Assembly (NCBI RefSeq): GCF_964204645.1
Contig: NC_134028.1
Location: forward strand, 16,421,263 to 16,485,262
DNA from: Tubulanus polymorphus
Taxonomy: Eukaryota > Nemertea > Palaeonemertea > Tubulaniformes > Tubulanidae
Direction: 5' to 3'
DNA: 64,000 bases
The notes under the pieces were generated by a model, which was not told the origin of the DNA, searched no databases, and saw only the letters and a list, made by a program, of their open reading frames with translations. A program made the translations under genes and the position numbers. Shown here in pieces: positions 12,802-24,597 of this stretch. Every line of letters starts with the position of its first letter. Position 1 is the first letter of the stretch.

Positions 12802-13499
12802 TTATCATGCCATCTACAACGGTAGCAACACTATTCAATGGTAAGAGTTTATTAATTCAAATCACTCCAAAACCATATAATATCGCATGAAATGTCTAGT
12901 GAAATGATTGCAAGCCGTGAGCGTTTGTCAGAGATGACGTCAGAAACACGCACCTGCTAAGATAAACAATAACAGTGAGCACGTGCTGAAATTGCCGATT
13001 TAAAAGTCACATGTCTCAGTAATGGCTGAACTAAAATTCAAACCAGTTCCATATTTGATATTTGTGAATACATCACATTTGAAAATGAATTTTACACAAT
13101 ATTTTATTTTGATGGCATATGCTCTTTAATGGGATAGGAGAGCATTACGGCCGTATTATTGAGTTGAATCGCAACCCTTTGTTTTTCGAGAAGCGTGTGA
13201 GCGTGAGTAGTCTGACCTACTTCCTTACGACTGCGGTATCGCGGATACTCTTCAGTAGTTAAACCATTGTTATACGCTTGCTTTAATAGCGGGGATGATT
13301 TCAGACATTAGCTACAGTTTATGCACATAGGTTGATAGGTGCATGAAAAGAGAATCCAAATCGCCACCAGGGACCGGGGAGGATGCCCGGGTAAAAGTCC
13401 CGTGCCCAAAAATGTACAGTATGGGGCAAAATTTTCCCGTCTAGTTAGAGCAATTTTGATGTCAGTTAAACAAAGTCGGAATATATATTAGAACCGGAA
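12802..13499. other. Non-coding stretch, nothing recognised
   Basis: No open frame of note, tandem array or terminal repeat was found between the duplication and the LINE that starts near 13.5 kb. Confidence 0.5.
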
Positions 13500-15910
13500 T
13501 GTACTAATTGTGACGTTTATTGTGCGAACAATTTCGCTTTAAAATTTTCAACACCTTGTGAGGGAAAACCGTTGAGTGTATTTCATGCTAACGTCCGAAG
13601 TGTCAAGAAGAACTTCGATAACTTCAGTGATTACCTTCAAACTCTGAACCATCAATTCTCTGTAATTGGATTATCCGAAACATGGACTGACGAGAATATC
13701 CCAAATGTATCACATCCCAAACTACACTAGTGTTTTTCGAAGTAGATCGAATAAAAAGGGTGGTGGTGTAGGTATCTTAATAAATAATACATTTCGATAT
13801 AAAATTAGGGAGGATTTAGTTATTGGTGAATCTATATTTGCTGAATTATCTTATTCAAAAAAAATACTATCGTTGGTGTTTTGTATTGTGCGCCTGATTC
13901 TGATTTAACAAACTTTATTTATGAATTCAATAAATTTACACATCTGGTTAACAAGGAAAATTTGAATGTTATATTAATGGGTGACTATAATATTGACTTA
14001 AGCAAAATTGGAAAAAATTCTTTGTATGAGAGTTTCATAAATATTGCGAGCTCTAATTCATTTTCACCGCTTATTAATTTACCACTAGAGTTACTGAGCA
14101 ATCTGCTACGGTAATAGATAACATATTAATTAATTTTAGCCAAGAGTCTAAAATTTTAAGTGGGGTCTTCCTTAACGATATCACAGATCATTACCCGATT
14201 TTTGCTGTGATGGATATTTTAAATGAGAAATATAATCCCAATTCCCTATAATTCAGATCCGTGATATTAATCCAAGGTCAATCGAAACATTTTCCCGATC
14301 ATTGTTAGCCAGCGATTGGCAGTGTGTTTACAATAGCAATAGTCCAGAAAAGTCTTGTAACGAATTCTATAATATTGTAAATACGTGTTATGAAGCATGT
14401 TTTCCGGTTAAGTATATTACACCCAAACAACACAATAAACCATGGATTACAGCCGGGATCAAAACGTCTATCAAAATTAAGGATAAATTATATAGAAAAC
14501 ATATAGGTAAAAGAAGTATTGTAAATATAGGAATTTCTTAAACTCTTTACTTAGAAAAATTAAAGAACGTTATTACAAAGTAAAATTGTTATCGTGTCAA
14601 TATGATTCTAAGGAAACTTGGAAAATAATCAATTCATTACTTAATAAGACCAAAAATAAGAAGTGTAATTCCGAGTTTTTACACAATAACAGGGTTATTA
14701 CTGATGAACTAGAAATTGCAAACCAGTTCAATGATTATTTTGTAAATATTGCTTCATCTCTTGAGTCTAAAATTCCAAATTCCACTCACGATTTTAAACA
14801 ATATCTTGGCGATAAAAACGACGAAAACTTTTTTCTCTCACCTACATACCCCTCAGAAGAATTGTATCTAACTTACAAAGTAAACCATCGTGTGGATGTG
14901 ACAATATCAGCAATAAATTACTCAAATCTATTATTTCCGCTATTTCAAGTCCCTTAACTCATATCTTTAATTGTAGCTTTGTCACAGGTATAGTTCCCAA
15001 TATTTTCAAAATCGCTTACATAACCACTATTTACAAAATGGGTGATAAGTCTTCTTTTAGTAACTACCGCCCTATTTCTGTTCTACCTTCAATTTCAAAA
15101 GTGTTGGAAAAACTTGTTTACAATCGGTTGATAAAATTTCTTGACAAATTTTCATAGACTTATCAAAAGCATTTGATACAATTAATCACAAAATCCTAAA
15201 TTCAAAATTAGAACATTACAGTATACGTGGCATACAATATCTCTGGTTCCAAAATTATCTAACTAATAGAAAAAAAGCACTGAAGTTCAATAACTGTTTA
15301 TCCTCAACTCTCGACATTAATTCTGGTGTCCCTCAAGGCTCTATCCTAGGGCCGCTATTATTTTTGATTTATATCAATGACTGCCCTTCCTCCTGTAAAG
15401 CATTAGAGTCAATTCTTTTTGCTGACGACAACAACTTTTTTTACAGCCATCATGATCCAAAATTTGTCGAATACACCTTGAATTCAGAGTTGGCTAATCT
15501 CTTGCAATGGTTTCGGGCGAATAGATTGCCTGTAAATGTAGGAAAAAACCCAGTATATCATTTTTGGTAATAAAGACCATATTAAACTCACCAGTCGTCT
15601 GGATGACCAAATTATCAAACGTGTTGATTCTACAAAGTTTCTAGGTGTTATATTTGATCACAATTTAACCTGGAAGGAGCATATATCTTTTACGTGTAAA
15701 AAAGTATCTCGTGGAATTGGTATAATCAATAGATTAAAGTACATTTTACCTTCAGATATTCTAAAAAATCTCTACTATTGTTTCGTTCACTCACACCTAC
15801 ATTATGCCAATCTTATTCGGGGACATGCCAGTAAAATTTATTTGCAACCATTATACATCCTTCAGAAAAAAGCCCTTCGGATAATCACTCGTTCAGATTG
15901 GCTTGAACAT
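13500..15910 (+). pseudogene. LINE ORF2: endonuclease and reverse transcriptase, broken
   Basis: ORF2 cuts target DNA and copies the element RNA at the nick. The endonuclease motifs appear in order across frames: FHANVRSVKKN at 13.58 kb, GLSETWTD at 13.67 kb, LMGDYNIDL at 13.97 kb, and ITDHYPIF at 14.18 kb. RT motifs follow: FIDLSKAFDTINH at 15.15 kb, SGVPQGSILGP at 15.33 kb, and LFADD (catalytic aspartates) at 15.42 kb. At least five frameshifts or stops separate them. Just before 15,150 the text jumps from FLDKF directly to DLSKAFD, which removes roughly 40 residues of the RT fingers, so this copy cannot encode an active enzyme. The remainder of the C-terminus lies at 18.93 kb, beyond the nested element. 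Confidence 0.85.
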
Positions 15911-18900
15911 AATAGTAATAATAATAATTTATTGAGCCTAAAATCCATATAAAATATGCTCATTGGCTTTACAATATAAAGACACAATTTAAAAATAAAG
16001 ATAGAAAAAACAATTTACATCATTAGTTAAAAGCTTTAGTGAACAAATGGGTTTTAAGTTGCGATTTAAAAACATCAGTAGAAGGACTAGATTTAATTGC
16101 ATCTGGTAAGGAGTTCCAAAGTAGTGGGGCGGAGTAAGAAAAGGCCCTGTGACCCGCACAGACTAACTAGATTGACACGAGGGATGACTAGAAGTGATTG
16201 ACTGTTTGATCTTAACACTCTAGAGGATGCCTTGTATTGCACTAATGATTTCAAATAGTGTGGGGCCTGACCATTCAAGGATTTATAAGTAAGGATCAAG
16301 ATTTTAAATTGGATGCGGTATTTGATTGGAAGCCAATGCAGATCGTGTAGAATCGGTGTTATGTGACAAAATTTTGAGTTTCGAGTCAGGATCCGGACAG
16401 CAGAATTTTGAACACGTTGTAATTTATCTAAAATAATGTCAGGGAGGCCAAAAAGTAAAGAGTTGCAATAGTCAAGGCGAGTTGTCACAAAAGCGTGAAT
16501 AAGGCGTTCAGCAATTCCTTGATTCAAAAACTGTCCGATCTTACTAATGTTTCTAAGGTGATAAAAAGCTACAGAGCATAAGTGGTTTACATGTTTTACC
16601 ATGGACATGATTTATCTGACCAATTCGGTGTTTAACACGAGCGAGTAGAGTATCGTGGTCAATAGTGTCGAAGGCGGCGCTCAAATCGAGCATAACCAGC
16701 CCAACTACCATACCCTGGTCAATTGACATCAAAATATCATTTAGAACACGTACAAGAGCAGTCTCTGTACTACAACCTGACTTATAAGCCGACTGGTAAA
16801 CCTAATGTAAACCATTATTTTGAAGACGTTGATTAAGCTGATGAGCTACTACTCGCTCCATTACTTTTGATATGAAATGCTGAGTAGACACTGGTCGGTA
16901 ATTCTTGAGACATTCAACATCAAGACTAGGTTTTTTTTAAAGTGGATGAATATATGCAACTTTATAAGAGTCCGGAAAAACACCGAGACATTTGTTAATC
17001 ATAACAGTAAAAAACGGAATGAGGTAAGGTAGAGCTGCTTTTAACAGCCATGTAGGAATGGCATCGAGTTTACAATGCTTAGAAGGAGACTGCATTATAA
17101 ATTTGGCCAGCTCAGCCTCTGTAACCAACTTAAATTCATCCAAGTGAATACCATTGAATTCGGGTTCGTCCAAGACTGTAGTTGAAGGACTAGGATAATC
17201 AAGTTTGTCCCTGATGTTGGTTATCTTTGCTTGAAAGAAATTAGCAAAGTTGTTGGCGAGTACAGTCTTGGTGGAACACGATGGTAAATGAGTAGTACAT
17301 TTGCGGTTTAGGAGGTTATCTATAATTTCAGACAACCTCTTAGGATTGTTATAATTACTATTTATCTTATCAGCTAAATGCTGTTTTTAGCTGATAAGAT
17401 GAGACAATTTACAAAATTTCTCTGAGTAACGAACATTTCTCTATGAATTGAAAGTTTAGTTGCTCGCCATTGCTTTTCCAATTTACGGCGTAGCTTTTTA
17501 GCTATGCGAATGTCATCATTAAACCAAGGAGCGTGGGGACGAAGTATAATTGGCTTTGTAACAACAGGGGCATGTTCGTCCAGTGAAGAGGTCAGAGCAG
17601 CGTCTAGCTCCAAGGCCATGACGCGGGGATCGCGAAAATTTAAAATATCCACTCTACTCTTGAACGACTCACTGAATTCACAGACATTGATATTTCTAAG
17701 TTTTCTGTAAGATATAGTTTTAGTTGAAGCACACGGACGTGAGATGTTGACAGTAAAGTTAACTGGAAAATGATCGGAAAGTCCAATATCAGCAGCATTG
17801 ATAGATCGAACAAATGAATCTTCAGAAAGGCGGGTGATCACTAAATCCAATGTATGGCCCTTCCTGTACGTTGGTACATTGACATGTTGACAGAGGTTGA
17901 AGGAATGCAGAAATGATAAAAATCTCTTGGCAGTTGAATCTTTTCGATCATCCACATGGAAATTTATATCACCAACAACTAATAATTTACTAGAACAAGC
18001 AATGGTTTCTTCTAGGAGATTTCCAAATTCAGTCAGAAACTGGGAAACAGTAAATCTATTCTTTCTGTTTGGAGGTGGGCGATAAATGTTTATCAGACGT
18101 ATACAGTCTTCTTTAAAAATCAAGTCTATAGTTATCGCATCGAAACTCTTGGCATTTGGAAGTTTAACCTCCTTCGGTTGGAAGGTGGCATCATAGATAA
18201 TTCCGGCACCGCCGCCCTTTCCATTACACCTGGGTGAGTGCATTAAGTTATAACCAGACTGTTTAAAGTTGGCCTTCAAAATGCAGTCATTATCGGTCAT
18301 CCAAGTTTCAGATACAGCAGCAATTGAGACTGAATGATCAAAAAGATAATCAGATACGGCTAGCGATTTGTTACAGATAGATTGAGCATTGATGACTGCG
18401 AGGTTAAGTTTTAAATCAGATTTGTCCTTGACCATAAGCACATATATTAAGTTTTTCTGATTGACTAAGTTAAAAGTCTGGTCAGGAATTGACGGTCTGT
18501 TTGACATTATGACAGGAATAGCACCATTGTCAGCTTCACCATAGTAGAAGTAATTCCTTTTGTTGAGTTTTGATCCACCTCTACAACCACGACTGGTTGA
18601 TTGTTTGGCATTGCTCGATAGTTCATGCAATCTGTCATAAATTGGTTTTGATATTCTGTATGTTGAACTGAGGTCACCAAGTCCTTTAATAACATTCCAA
18701 ATACTATGCCGTGCTGCCATCTTCATAAATATAATCCAAATAAATTCTTCAGACTAAAAACGCCATTTGTTCAGTAAAACCGCAAAGTTAAAAGTTAATA
18801 AATGCATGTATAGAATCCTGATGTATTCACTGATGTACTGGTATCCAATGTCGGAGTCGAAATAAAATCACAGCTGAATAAAACTACTTTAGTCAAAACA

Positions 18901-18925
18901 GTGCAGCCACAACACGGCGCGACCT
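15910..18925 (-). mobile_element. L2-like LINE inserted in the plus-strand LINE
   Basis: The minus-strand insert ends at 15,912-15,935 with AATAAA followed by an (ATT)n tail, the usual 3' terminus of L2-type LINEs. Its 5' UTR reaches to about 18,925. It sits in the C-terminal coding region of the host LINE, which resumes directly on the other side. I could not define a confident target duplication: the flanks share only 'acat'. The single ORF without an ORF1 fits short L2 members. Confidence 0.85.
16040..18726 (-). pseudogene. L2-like LINE ORF2, RT catalytic core deleted
   Basis: The start MKMAARHSIW is at 18,726. The first 450 codons are intact and give a complete endonuclease: INAQSICNKS, VSETWMTD, VVGDINFHVDD, DLVIT and LSDHFPVNF in order. 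After a frameshift near 17,370 comes MSEIIDNLLNRK... with PTWLLKAALPYLIPF (17.0 kb), then another frameshift at the poly-T run near 16,935, then KNYRPVSTQHFISKVMERVV and LDLSAAFDTIDHDTLLARVKHRIG. The text then jumps at about 16,620 to MVKHVNHLCSVAFYHLRNIS, a post-RT motif. The segment that should hold the PQGS and FADD/YADD motifs is missing, so the copy is catalytically dead. The C-terminus (SRVLRSNSQSLLVIPR) is typical of L2. Confidence 0.85.
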
Positions 18926-19540
18926 ATGCATTTACATACATCCCCGATTTTCAGGAAATTAGAAATTCTTAAACTGGATGATATTTACAGACTTCAAATT
19001 AGATCGCTTGCCTTCTTAAGTATCAACCTTTTATTACCGACCATTTTCAAAGATTTTTTCATTCTCAGGAACACCCAAAATCTTCGTTCTAGTCGTGGCT
19101 TCATCAATAGATTTTGCTAAATCTAAATACAAGTATACACCTATGAAAATTCAAGGAGCGAAATTCTTGAGTAGTTAACCAGAGAAATTAAAATCTCTAG
19201 ACTCGATATCCAACTATAAAATTCAGCTTCAGCGTTATCTTCGTTCCACTTATTAATTATCTGTGTAATCTTTTATAACGTGCCACATTACTTTATCTGC
19301 AATTGTCTATGTATATTATGTATATTTGGTTTGTTTGGTAAACTAGGAATGAATGTGAATTGGTGTATATGTCTGTGTGTATGTGAGAGTGTATGGACGA
19401 GGGATTAGGACTAGATTAAGCCAACTTTGGCTTCTCCTAATTCCTCGCATAATTTATTGGTACATTGTTTTCCATATATTGTGTATTCATTTGTAAACTC
19501 TGTAACAATCTTTTATGCAAATAAATCATATCATAGCGCT
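18926..19540 (+). pseudogene. LINE ORF2 C-terminus and 3' UTR, right-hand part
   Basis: MHLHTSPIFRKLEILKLDDI continues the frame broken at 15,910; the protein then runs through a frameshift to about 19,255. The remaining 3' UTR to ~19,540 contains no frame and ends with AATAAA. It carries a TG-rich run at 19,365-19,390. The stretch proves that the interrupted element once had a complete 3' end. Confidence 0.75.
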
Positions 19541-19697
19541 TTGAAAGCTACTGCACATTGTCCGTGTATGTAGTAGTGAGCTTAGGAAACAACATTTATT
19601 AACGTACCTGGACCACGAGTCATACCAGGCGGTAAAAAACCTCCGTCTCGCCCCATCCCTGGATTACAATAGTTTTGTTGAGGGGATAAAGGACCGT

Positions 19698-20300
19698 ATG
19701 TCATTGACACGGTCAGCTTCCGATTTCAAAATGATGTTGAAATCTCGGGAGCAGAAACCCCAAGAAAACATCGGGCACTACGCGGATGCATTGACAGAAC
19801 TCGCACAGAGCGCGTATCCAGGGGTTGATCACAGTTTGCAGGATGAGTTGGCACGTGACCAATTCTTGGCCGGTGTGGCGGTACCCTCGAGTGTTTGGGA
19901 GCAGTTATACGTGGCTCAGCCACAGTCCCTATCGGAGGCTGAGTCATTGGCTCGGGTCATGAGACTGCCCGGCGCCTGACTGAGAGACACGAGTCCAGAA
20001 CCCGTCGTCGACATGTAATTGAGGTGAAGGCCAGTCAGACGGATGAGCTACTTTCAGAACTCGTGGGCCTCGTCAAGGGTTTGAATGTCCGGGTGGACGG
20101 TTTAGAGGCCAGGGTTAACACACAGACTCAGGCCAACTCCCAGGGGAGGGACAACACATGCTGGAGGTGTCGAGAGCCGGATCATACAGCGGATACATGT
20201 CCCTAGGTTACATGTCATCCATGTTCTGGAAGAGGTGTCTTTGCCAGGAACTGCCCCGGGAAACAGGGAAACGATTACAGGCGGTCCTCCAGTGGGCAAG
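19698..20300 (+). pseudogene. gag: Gypsy gag with two zinc knuckles
   Basis: Gag forms the particle and binds element RNA. The 93-codon frame from 19,698 (QKPQENIGHYADALTELAQ...) is a gag capsid-like helical region. After a frameshift near 19,975, a second frame has a KASQTDELLSELVGLVKGL coiled stretch and then a CCHC knuckle C-WR-C-REPD-H-TADT-C at about 20,160-20,200. A TAG follows, and in the same frame comes a second knuckle, C-HP-C-SGRG-V-FARN-C, whose histidine is replaced by valine. The copy is therefore broken both by stops and by loss of a zinc ligand. Confidence 0.75.
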
Positions 20301-20675
20301 GAAATCGCCGCCAATAAAGAGACCCTCCACATATATGATGGAGAAATATCTGCCTCCACACAGTAGAATCCGGAAACATGTTCCTTCACCCGTTAACGAT
20401 TCCGTACATGATAGAGCCCAATTGTAAATAATTCAATATTTGTAGATAGTTCACTAGACGCTTGCGTAAGGGAAATTGTTGGGAAAAAAATTCTTGACGG
20501 AACCGATACGACAGGTCGTACATATATGGAAAAGCAGGCAACTTTAAATGTTTTAACTCCATACCTAGATATCTCACTATCGGTCGGTCAACTGGGTGAT
20601 TGAATTTCGGATGGTTCTCCTCTGAGGCAGGAGACAGTTTTAAATAGTTTACCTCCGTGCCCAGATAACTCTCTG

Positions 20676-20918
20676 TTGATAAAGTCACACGAAGATACGG
20701 TCGTAACCACAATAACAACTGACCAGCCAGATGTGTCAATAGGTCCGAGCTGCCCCGTGGCTGAGAAAATGGTCCGTCGTGTCGATTTGAGAGACACTGG
20801 GCTTTACTGCCCTGGTATCCTTAATGGTTCAACACGTACGTCTATACTCTTAGACACCGGTGCCTCTGTGACTTTGTTGAAAACCTCTGTCTGGGAGAAG
20901 AGTCGTAGGACCGATTAG
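20676..20918 (+). pseudogene. Gypsy aspartic protease
   Basis: The frame contains GLYCPGILNGSTRTSILLDTGASVTLL, in which ILLDTGASVT is the retropepsin active-site motif (Asp-Thr-Gly). It cleaves the element polyprotein. A TAG after WEKSRRTD at 20,916 truncates it. Downstream text in other frames (VPMVIADDLAQECLLGSDFF at ~21,030) is the protease C-terminal region, so the gene once continued to about 21,120. Confidence 0.8.
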
Positions 20919-21272
20919 GGAAATCTGCTGCCAGTCGACTTCGCGTTAGCCACTGCCACGGTTGCGAACATGAATGTTCATGGGGTAGCCAAGGTAGAGC
21001 TCCAGTTGGGAACCTGTAGATTCATGGTCCCCATGGTAATAGCCGATGACTTGGCTCAGGAGTGCCTGCTGGGTAGTGACTTCTTTGAACAGAATGGTTG
21101 CATTATTGATTACCCTGGTAGAGTTCTGTAGTGTGGCCTTACACATGTACCATTGGAGACCAAGAATGCACGACCTAGTTGCTGTCGTTTGTTCCTGACC
21201 GAGACTTGTTATATTCCGGGAGGCCATGAGGTCGTAGCCACTGCGTATTTCAAGCATAGATATAGTGTAAAT

Positions 21273-21784
21273 AACAATTTTGTTGGTATAGTTGGTCGAG
21301 GGAACAGTACTCCGTGCCTGGCTGGCAAATCTCTGGTATGTCCGCGGGATGGGAAGGTAACAGTCCGCCTGGCGAAATTTTCGGATGACACCCTTAGGGT
21401 CCGTCGAGGGGAGTTTGTGGGTTTTTTCTCACCTATCGAATCAGTCGATGTACTCACTGTGCAAGACACTTCTGGTTTGACGGAGACGGAACTGCCTCAG
21501 CCCCAACACGATCCCCATGATTTAAAGGAACAATTTTGTTGGTATAGTTGGTCGAGGGAACAGTACTCCGTGCCTGGCTGGCAAATCTCTGGTATGTCCG
21601 CGGGATGGGAAGGTAACAGTCCGCCTGGCAAATTTTTCGGATGACACCCTTAGGGTCCGTCGAGGGGAGTTTGTGGGTTTTTTCTCACCTATCGAATCAA
21701 TCGATATACTCACTGTGGAAGACACTTCTGGTTTGTCGGAGACGGAACTGCCTCAGCCCCAACACGATCCCCATGATTTAAAGG
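21273..21784 (+). repeat. 256-bp tandem duplication inside the Gypsy pol region
   Basis: The sequence starting aacaattttgttggta at 21,273 restarts at 21,529. The two 256-bp copies are almost identical, differing for example at gtcgatgtac/atcgatatac and gtgcaag/gtggaag. The unit is not a multiple of three, so the duplication itself shifts the reading frame between protease and reverse transcriptase. Low divergence suggests it arose late in the life of the element. Confidence 0.9.
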
Positions 21785-23134
21785 GTCTTTACGACGAACT
21801 AAATGTGGATAGTCTCGAGATTTCGGAGGGTGATCAGGAGGATTTGAAGAGGGTCCTAGCGCAGCATCAGGGTGTATTTTCTCAGGGGAATGTGATATTG
21901 GGAGGACACCCCTCATTAAGTTTGAGGTTGATACCGGGGAGCAGAAGCCGATTAGGCAGCATCAACGACGTCTGCCGCCCCATTACAAGCAATTTGTTGA
22001 GGGGTACACTGCAGAACTGTGTGACCAAGGTCTTATCAGGCCATCCCAGTCACCTTGGGCTAGCCCAATCGTCCTAGCCAAGAAAAGAGATGGCAGTTTG
22101 CGTCTGTGCTGTGACTACAGGAGATTAAACGACGTCACAACTAAAGACAGTCACCCATTGGGGCGAAAAGATTCTACCCTCGAGGCACTTTCGGGATCGT
22201 CCTGGTACTCCTCTCTGGATCTGACCAGTGGCTACTCGCAAGTGTCGATCCAAGAATGTGACAAACCAAAAACAGCTTTTTGTGCCGAGAACCGTTTGTG
22301 GGAGGGAATGTTATGCCATTCGGTCTCACAAATGCTCCGGCCTGTTTCACACGGCTCATGTCTTTGGATCTTGAATATGTGTCATGGAAAACAGCCTTGA
22401 TGATGTCATAGTCCACTCTGCGGATGTGGCGTCCCACATTTCTAAGCTGTCAGAGGCATTCGGTTGTTTCAAAGCAGCAAATATGAAATTGAAGCCAAGA
22501 AAATGTCACCTCATCCAAAAGCGGTTAAAATTCTTGGGCCATGTCGTGAGTGGAAACGGAATTGAAACTGACCGGGCAAAAATTGACAAAGTCCTTGGTT
22601 GGTCAGCCCCTACCAATGTATCAGAAGTACGAAGTGTCACTGGCCTCGTCACTTACTATTCAAGATTCATCAAGGAATATGTGGAAATGTGTAAACCCCT
22701 CCATCTGCTCACAAAGAAGGGTCAGCCTTTCGAATGGGGTATCAGTCAGCAAAGAGCATTCGAAGAATGCGTTGACAAGCCGTCCAGTACTGGCCTTCCC
22801 TGATTTTTCAGAGGGATCGCGGAAATTCATAGTTTCTTGTGATGCTAGTAACTGGGCTATAGGTTCAGTTCTTTCACAGTTGCAAGGCGATCACACAGAA
22901 CGAGTAATAGCATATTGGGGTCGAGTTTTGAGAGGCGGGGAGGAGAACTATTGCGCCACGAGGCAAGAAATGCTTTCTCTAGTCGAATCAATTGACTATT
23001 TCCGCCACTACTTATTGGGCGGTAAGTTCCTTGTCCGGACTGACCACGCAGCCCTAAAGTGGCTTCGGTCATCCAATATTCTATCAGGCCAAGTCGCCTA
23101 CTGGAATGAAAGGCTGGCTATCTCACCTCGATAA
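21785..23134 (+). pseudogene. Gypsy reverse transcriptase and RNase H
   Basis: RT motifs appear in order. RLCCDYRRLNDVT is at 22.1 kb and SSLDLTSGYSQVSIQ, with the first catalytic Asp, at 22.22 kb. NSLDDVIVHS, the YxDD box with tyrosine replaced by serine, is at 22.39 kb. KPRKCHLIQKRLKFLGHVVS, the thumb, is at 22.5 kb. RNase H follows in another frame: VSCDASNWAIGSVL at 22.84 kb, then the Glu in TRQEMLSLVES and RTDHAALKWL with its Asp. Frameshifts fall near 22,330, 22,390 and 22,790. After 23,100 the frame jumps toward the integrase zinc domain, which implies a deletion of the RNase H-integrase linker. Confidence 0.85.
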
Positions 23135-24125
23135 TGGTATATCCGGTTGGCACTTAGGGACAACTAAGATAAAAGTCCGCCAACGTTTTTGGTGTTTCGG
23201 ACTGGCGAAAGCAGTCAATAGCTTAACCAAGCAGTGCCGTAAATGTCAGCAATGCAAAAACCCTCCTAAACGACCTAAAGCGCCACTGGTACCAACGCCA
23301 ATCGTTAGGAGAGGACAAAGGCTGCATATCGACATTGTTGGCCCACTGCAACGAACAAAACGTAAACGTGGGAACCTTTATATCATTGTGGTGCGGGACG
23401 CTTTCACCAAGTGGGTTGAGGCCTGGCCGGCCAGAAACCAGAAAACACCAACAGTTGCCAGGAAGGTCGTGAACGAATGGATCACACGCTACGGATGCCC
23501 CGAAAGTATTCATTCGGGGCGTGGATCCAATTTTGAATCTCGACTCTTCAGTGAGATGTTGAGCCTGCTTGATATTGATATGACCAGAACGACCGCCTAT
23601 CACCCCATGGGAAACGGCCAGGTCGAGAATTTTAACAAGTCTGTAAGTTAATGTTGACCACGACGGTGAATGACTGGGACGAGAAACTTCAGTCCTGATT
23701 GATGGCTTTTCGTTCCAGTGTGCAGGAATCGAATCTAATGTGCGAAAAGCCATTTTTCATGATATTTGGCAGTTAGATGACCTTACCACTGGAAGTTTTA
23801 GTTAGCCCTCCTGAGAAACCTGTCCACCTGACCAAGTTTAGCCAGGACATGTGTAGAAACCTGACTGAAGCTCATCAGAAAGTCCGTGACAGGCTTGGAA
23901 AAGCCCAACGACGTCAGACAGCAAATTACGATAGATTTGCTTAGCGTTTTCACCGTGGGTGACCGGGTATAGAGGTATAGCCATGCCCTCAAGACTGGTG
24001 AGGCAGCCAAGTTCCATAAGCGCTTGATGGGTCCTTACATTATTGTTGAGAAAATCTCTGAGGTCACTTACCGGGTTCCGTTGGAGGGGGTTTAGGAACC
24101 AAGGTTCGGACAGTGCATTTAATTG
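23106..24125 (+). pseudogene. Gypsy integrase
   Basis: The N-terminal zinc domain is retained (H-x-x-N-G-I-S-G-W-H ... C-RK-C-QQC). The catalytic core has LHIDIVGPL with its first Asp at 23.32 kb and NGQVENFNKS with its Glu at 23.62 kb. At the second position the text is IHSGRGSNFE, where the usual 'S-D-x-G' Asp has become Gly, so the DDE triad is incomplete. The C-terminal part (KPFFMIFG, QTANYDRFA, KVRTVHLIDH) continues with stops to about 24,115, where AT-rich sequence begins. Confidence 0.85.
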
Positions 24126-24229
24126 ATCATAAAGATGATAATATTGATATTATTCCTCATGATATAAAAAAAATAAATTAAAATTATATTTGGAAAAAAA
24201 ATATTAGAATTTGAAAATGATTTAAAAGT

Positions 24230-24597
24230 TATAGTTAAAAAAAAATTTTAAAAGCAAAATTATATATCATTTTATTATAAGTGGTTCAGTTACAATTAGG
24301 TCTGTAATAACATTTTTAGCAATATGTTCACCATTAACACCTTTAGCTATCTCAATGATAGGACTATCATCAAGTGTTTTAACCGGAATAAGTTCAAAAT
24401 TGAATATAAAAAGTAATAAAGAAAAAAGTAAATCTAATAAAAAAGTAATAAATAAATTAAAAAATACATTAGATTATATAATAAGTTTAAATGGTAATAT
24501 AACAATTGATGAACAAGATTTAAAAGAATTAATGTTATTAATTTTTTATTATATAATAAATGGTAGATGGTTTACAAAAAGCTTTTCAATAAAATAA
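24230..24597 (+). pseudogene. Small membrane protein of the viral module
   Basis: The frame has a hydrophobic segment (roughly FIISGSVTIRSVITFLAIC then PLTPLAISMIGLSSSVLTG), then a lysine/serine-rich stretch and a helical tail with DEQDLKELMLLIF. An N-terminal hydrophobic pair followed by a charged helix is typical of minor membrane-associated virion proteins of Polinton-like elements. It ends with TAA at 24,595. Upstream the frame is broken near a poly-A run at 24,237. The assignment comes from position ahead of the other structural genes and from general architecture; I cannot name a function. Confidence 0.45.

Larger units (their letters stand above)
13500..19540 (+). mobile_element. CR1/Jockey-group LINE, split by a nested L2-like LINE
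   Basis: The plus-strand element runs from about 13,500 to 15,910, is interrupted by a minus-strand LINE, and resumes at about 18,930. The left part ends in KKALRIITRSDWLEH and the right part begins HTSPIFRKLEILKLDDI. Together these form the continuous C-terminal block seen in the LINE at 29.3 kb. The 3' UTR follows to about 19,540, where an AATAAA lies just before the end ('atgcaaataaatcatatcat'). The element is 5' truncated or missing ORF1 and carries many lesions. Confidence 0.85.
19690..24125 (+). mobile_element. Ty3/Gypsy retrotransposon, decayed
   Basis: The domain order gag - CCHC - protease - RT - RNase H - integrase is that of Ty3/Gypsy elements. I found no LTR on either side, and the C-terminal part of the integrase ends where base composition shifts abruptly at about 24,115. 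There are at least eight stops or frameshifts and one internal 256-bp tandem duplication. It lies directly between the LINE 3' end and the AT-rich viral island. Confidence 0.85.
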
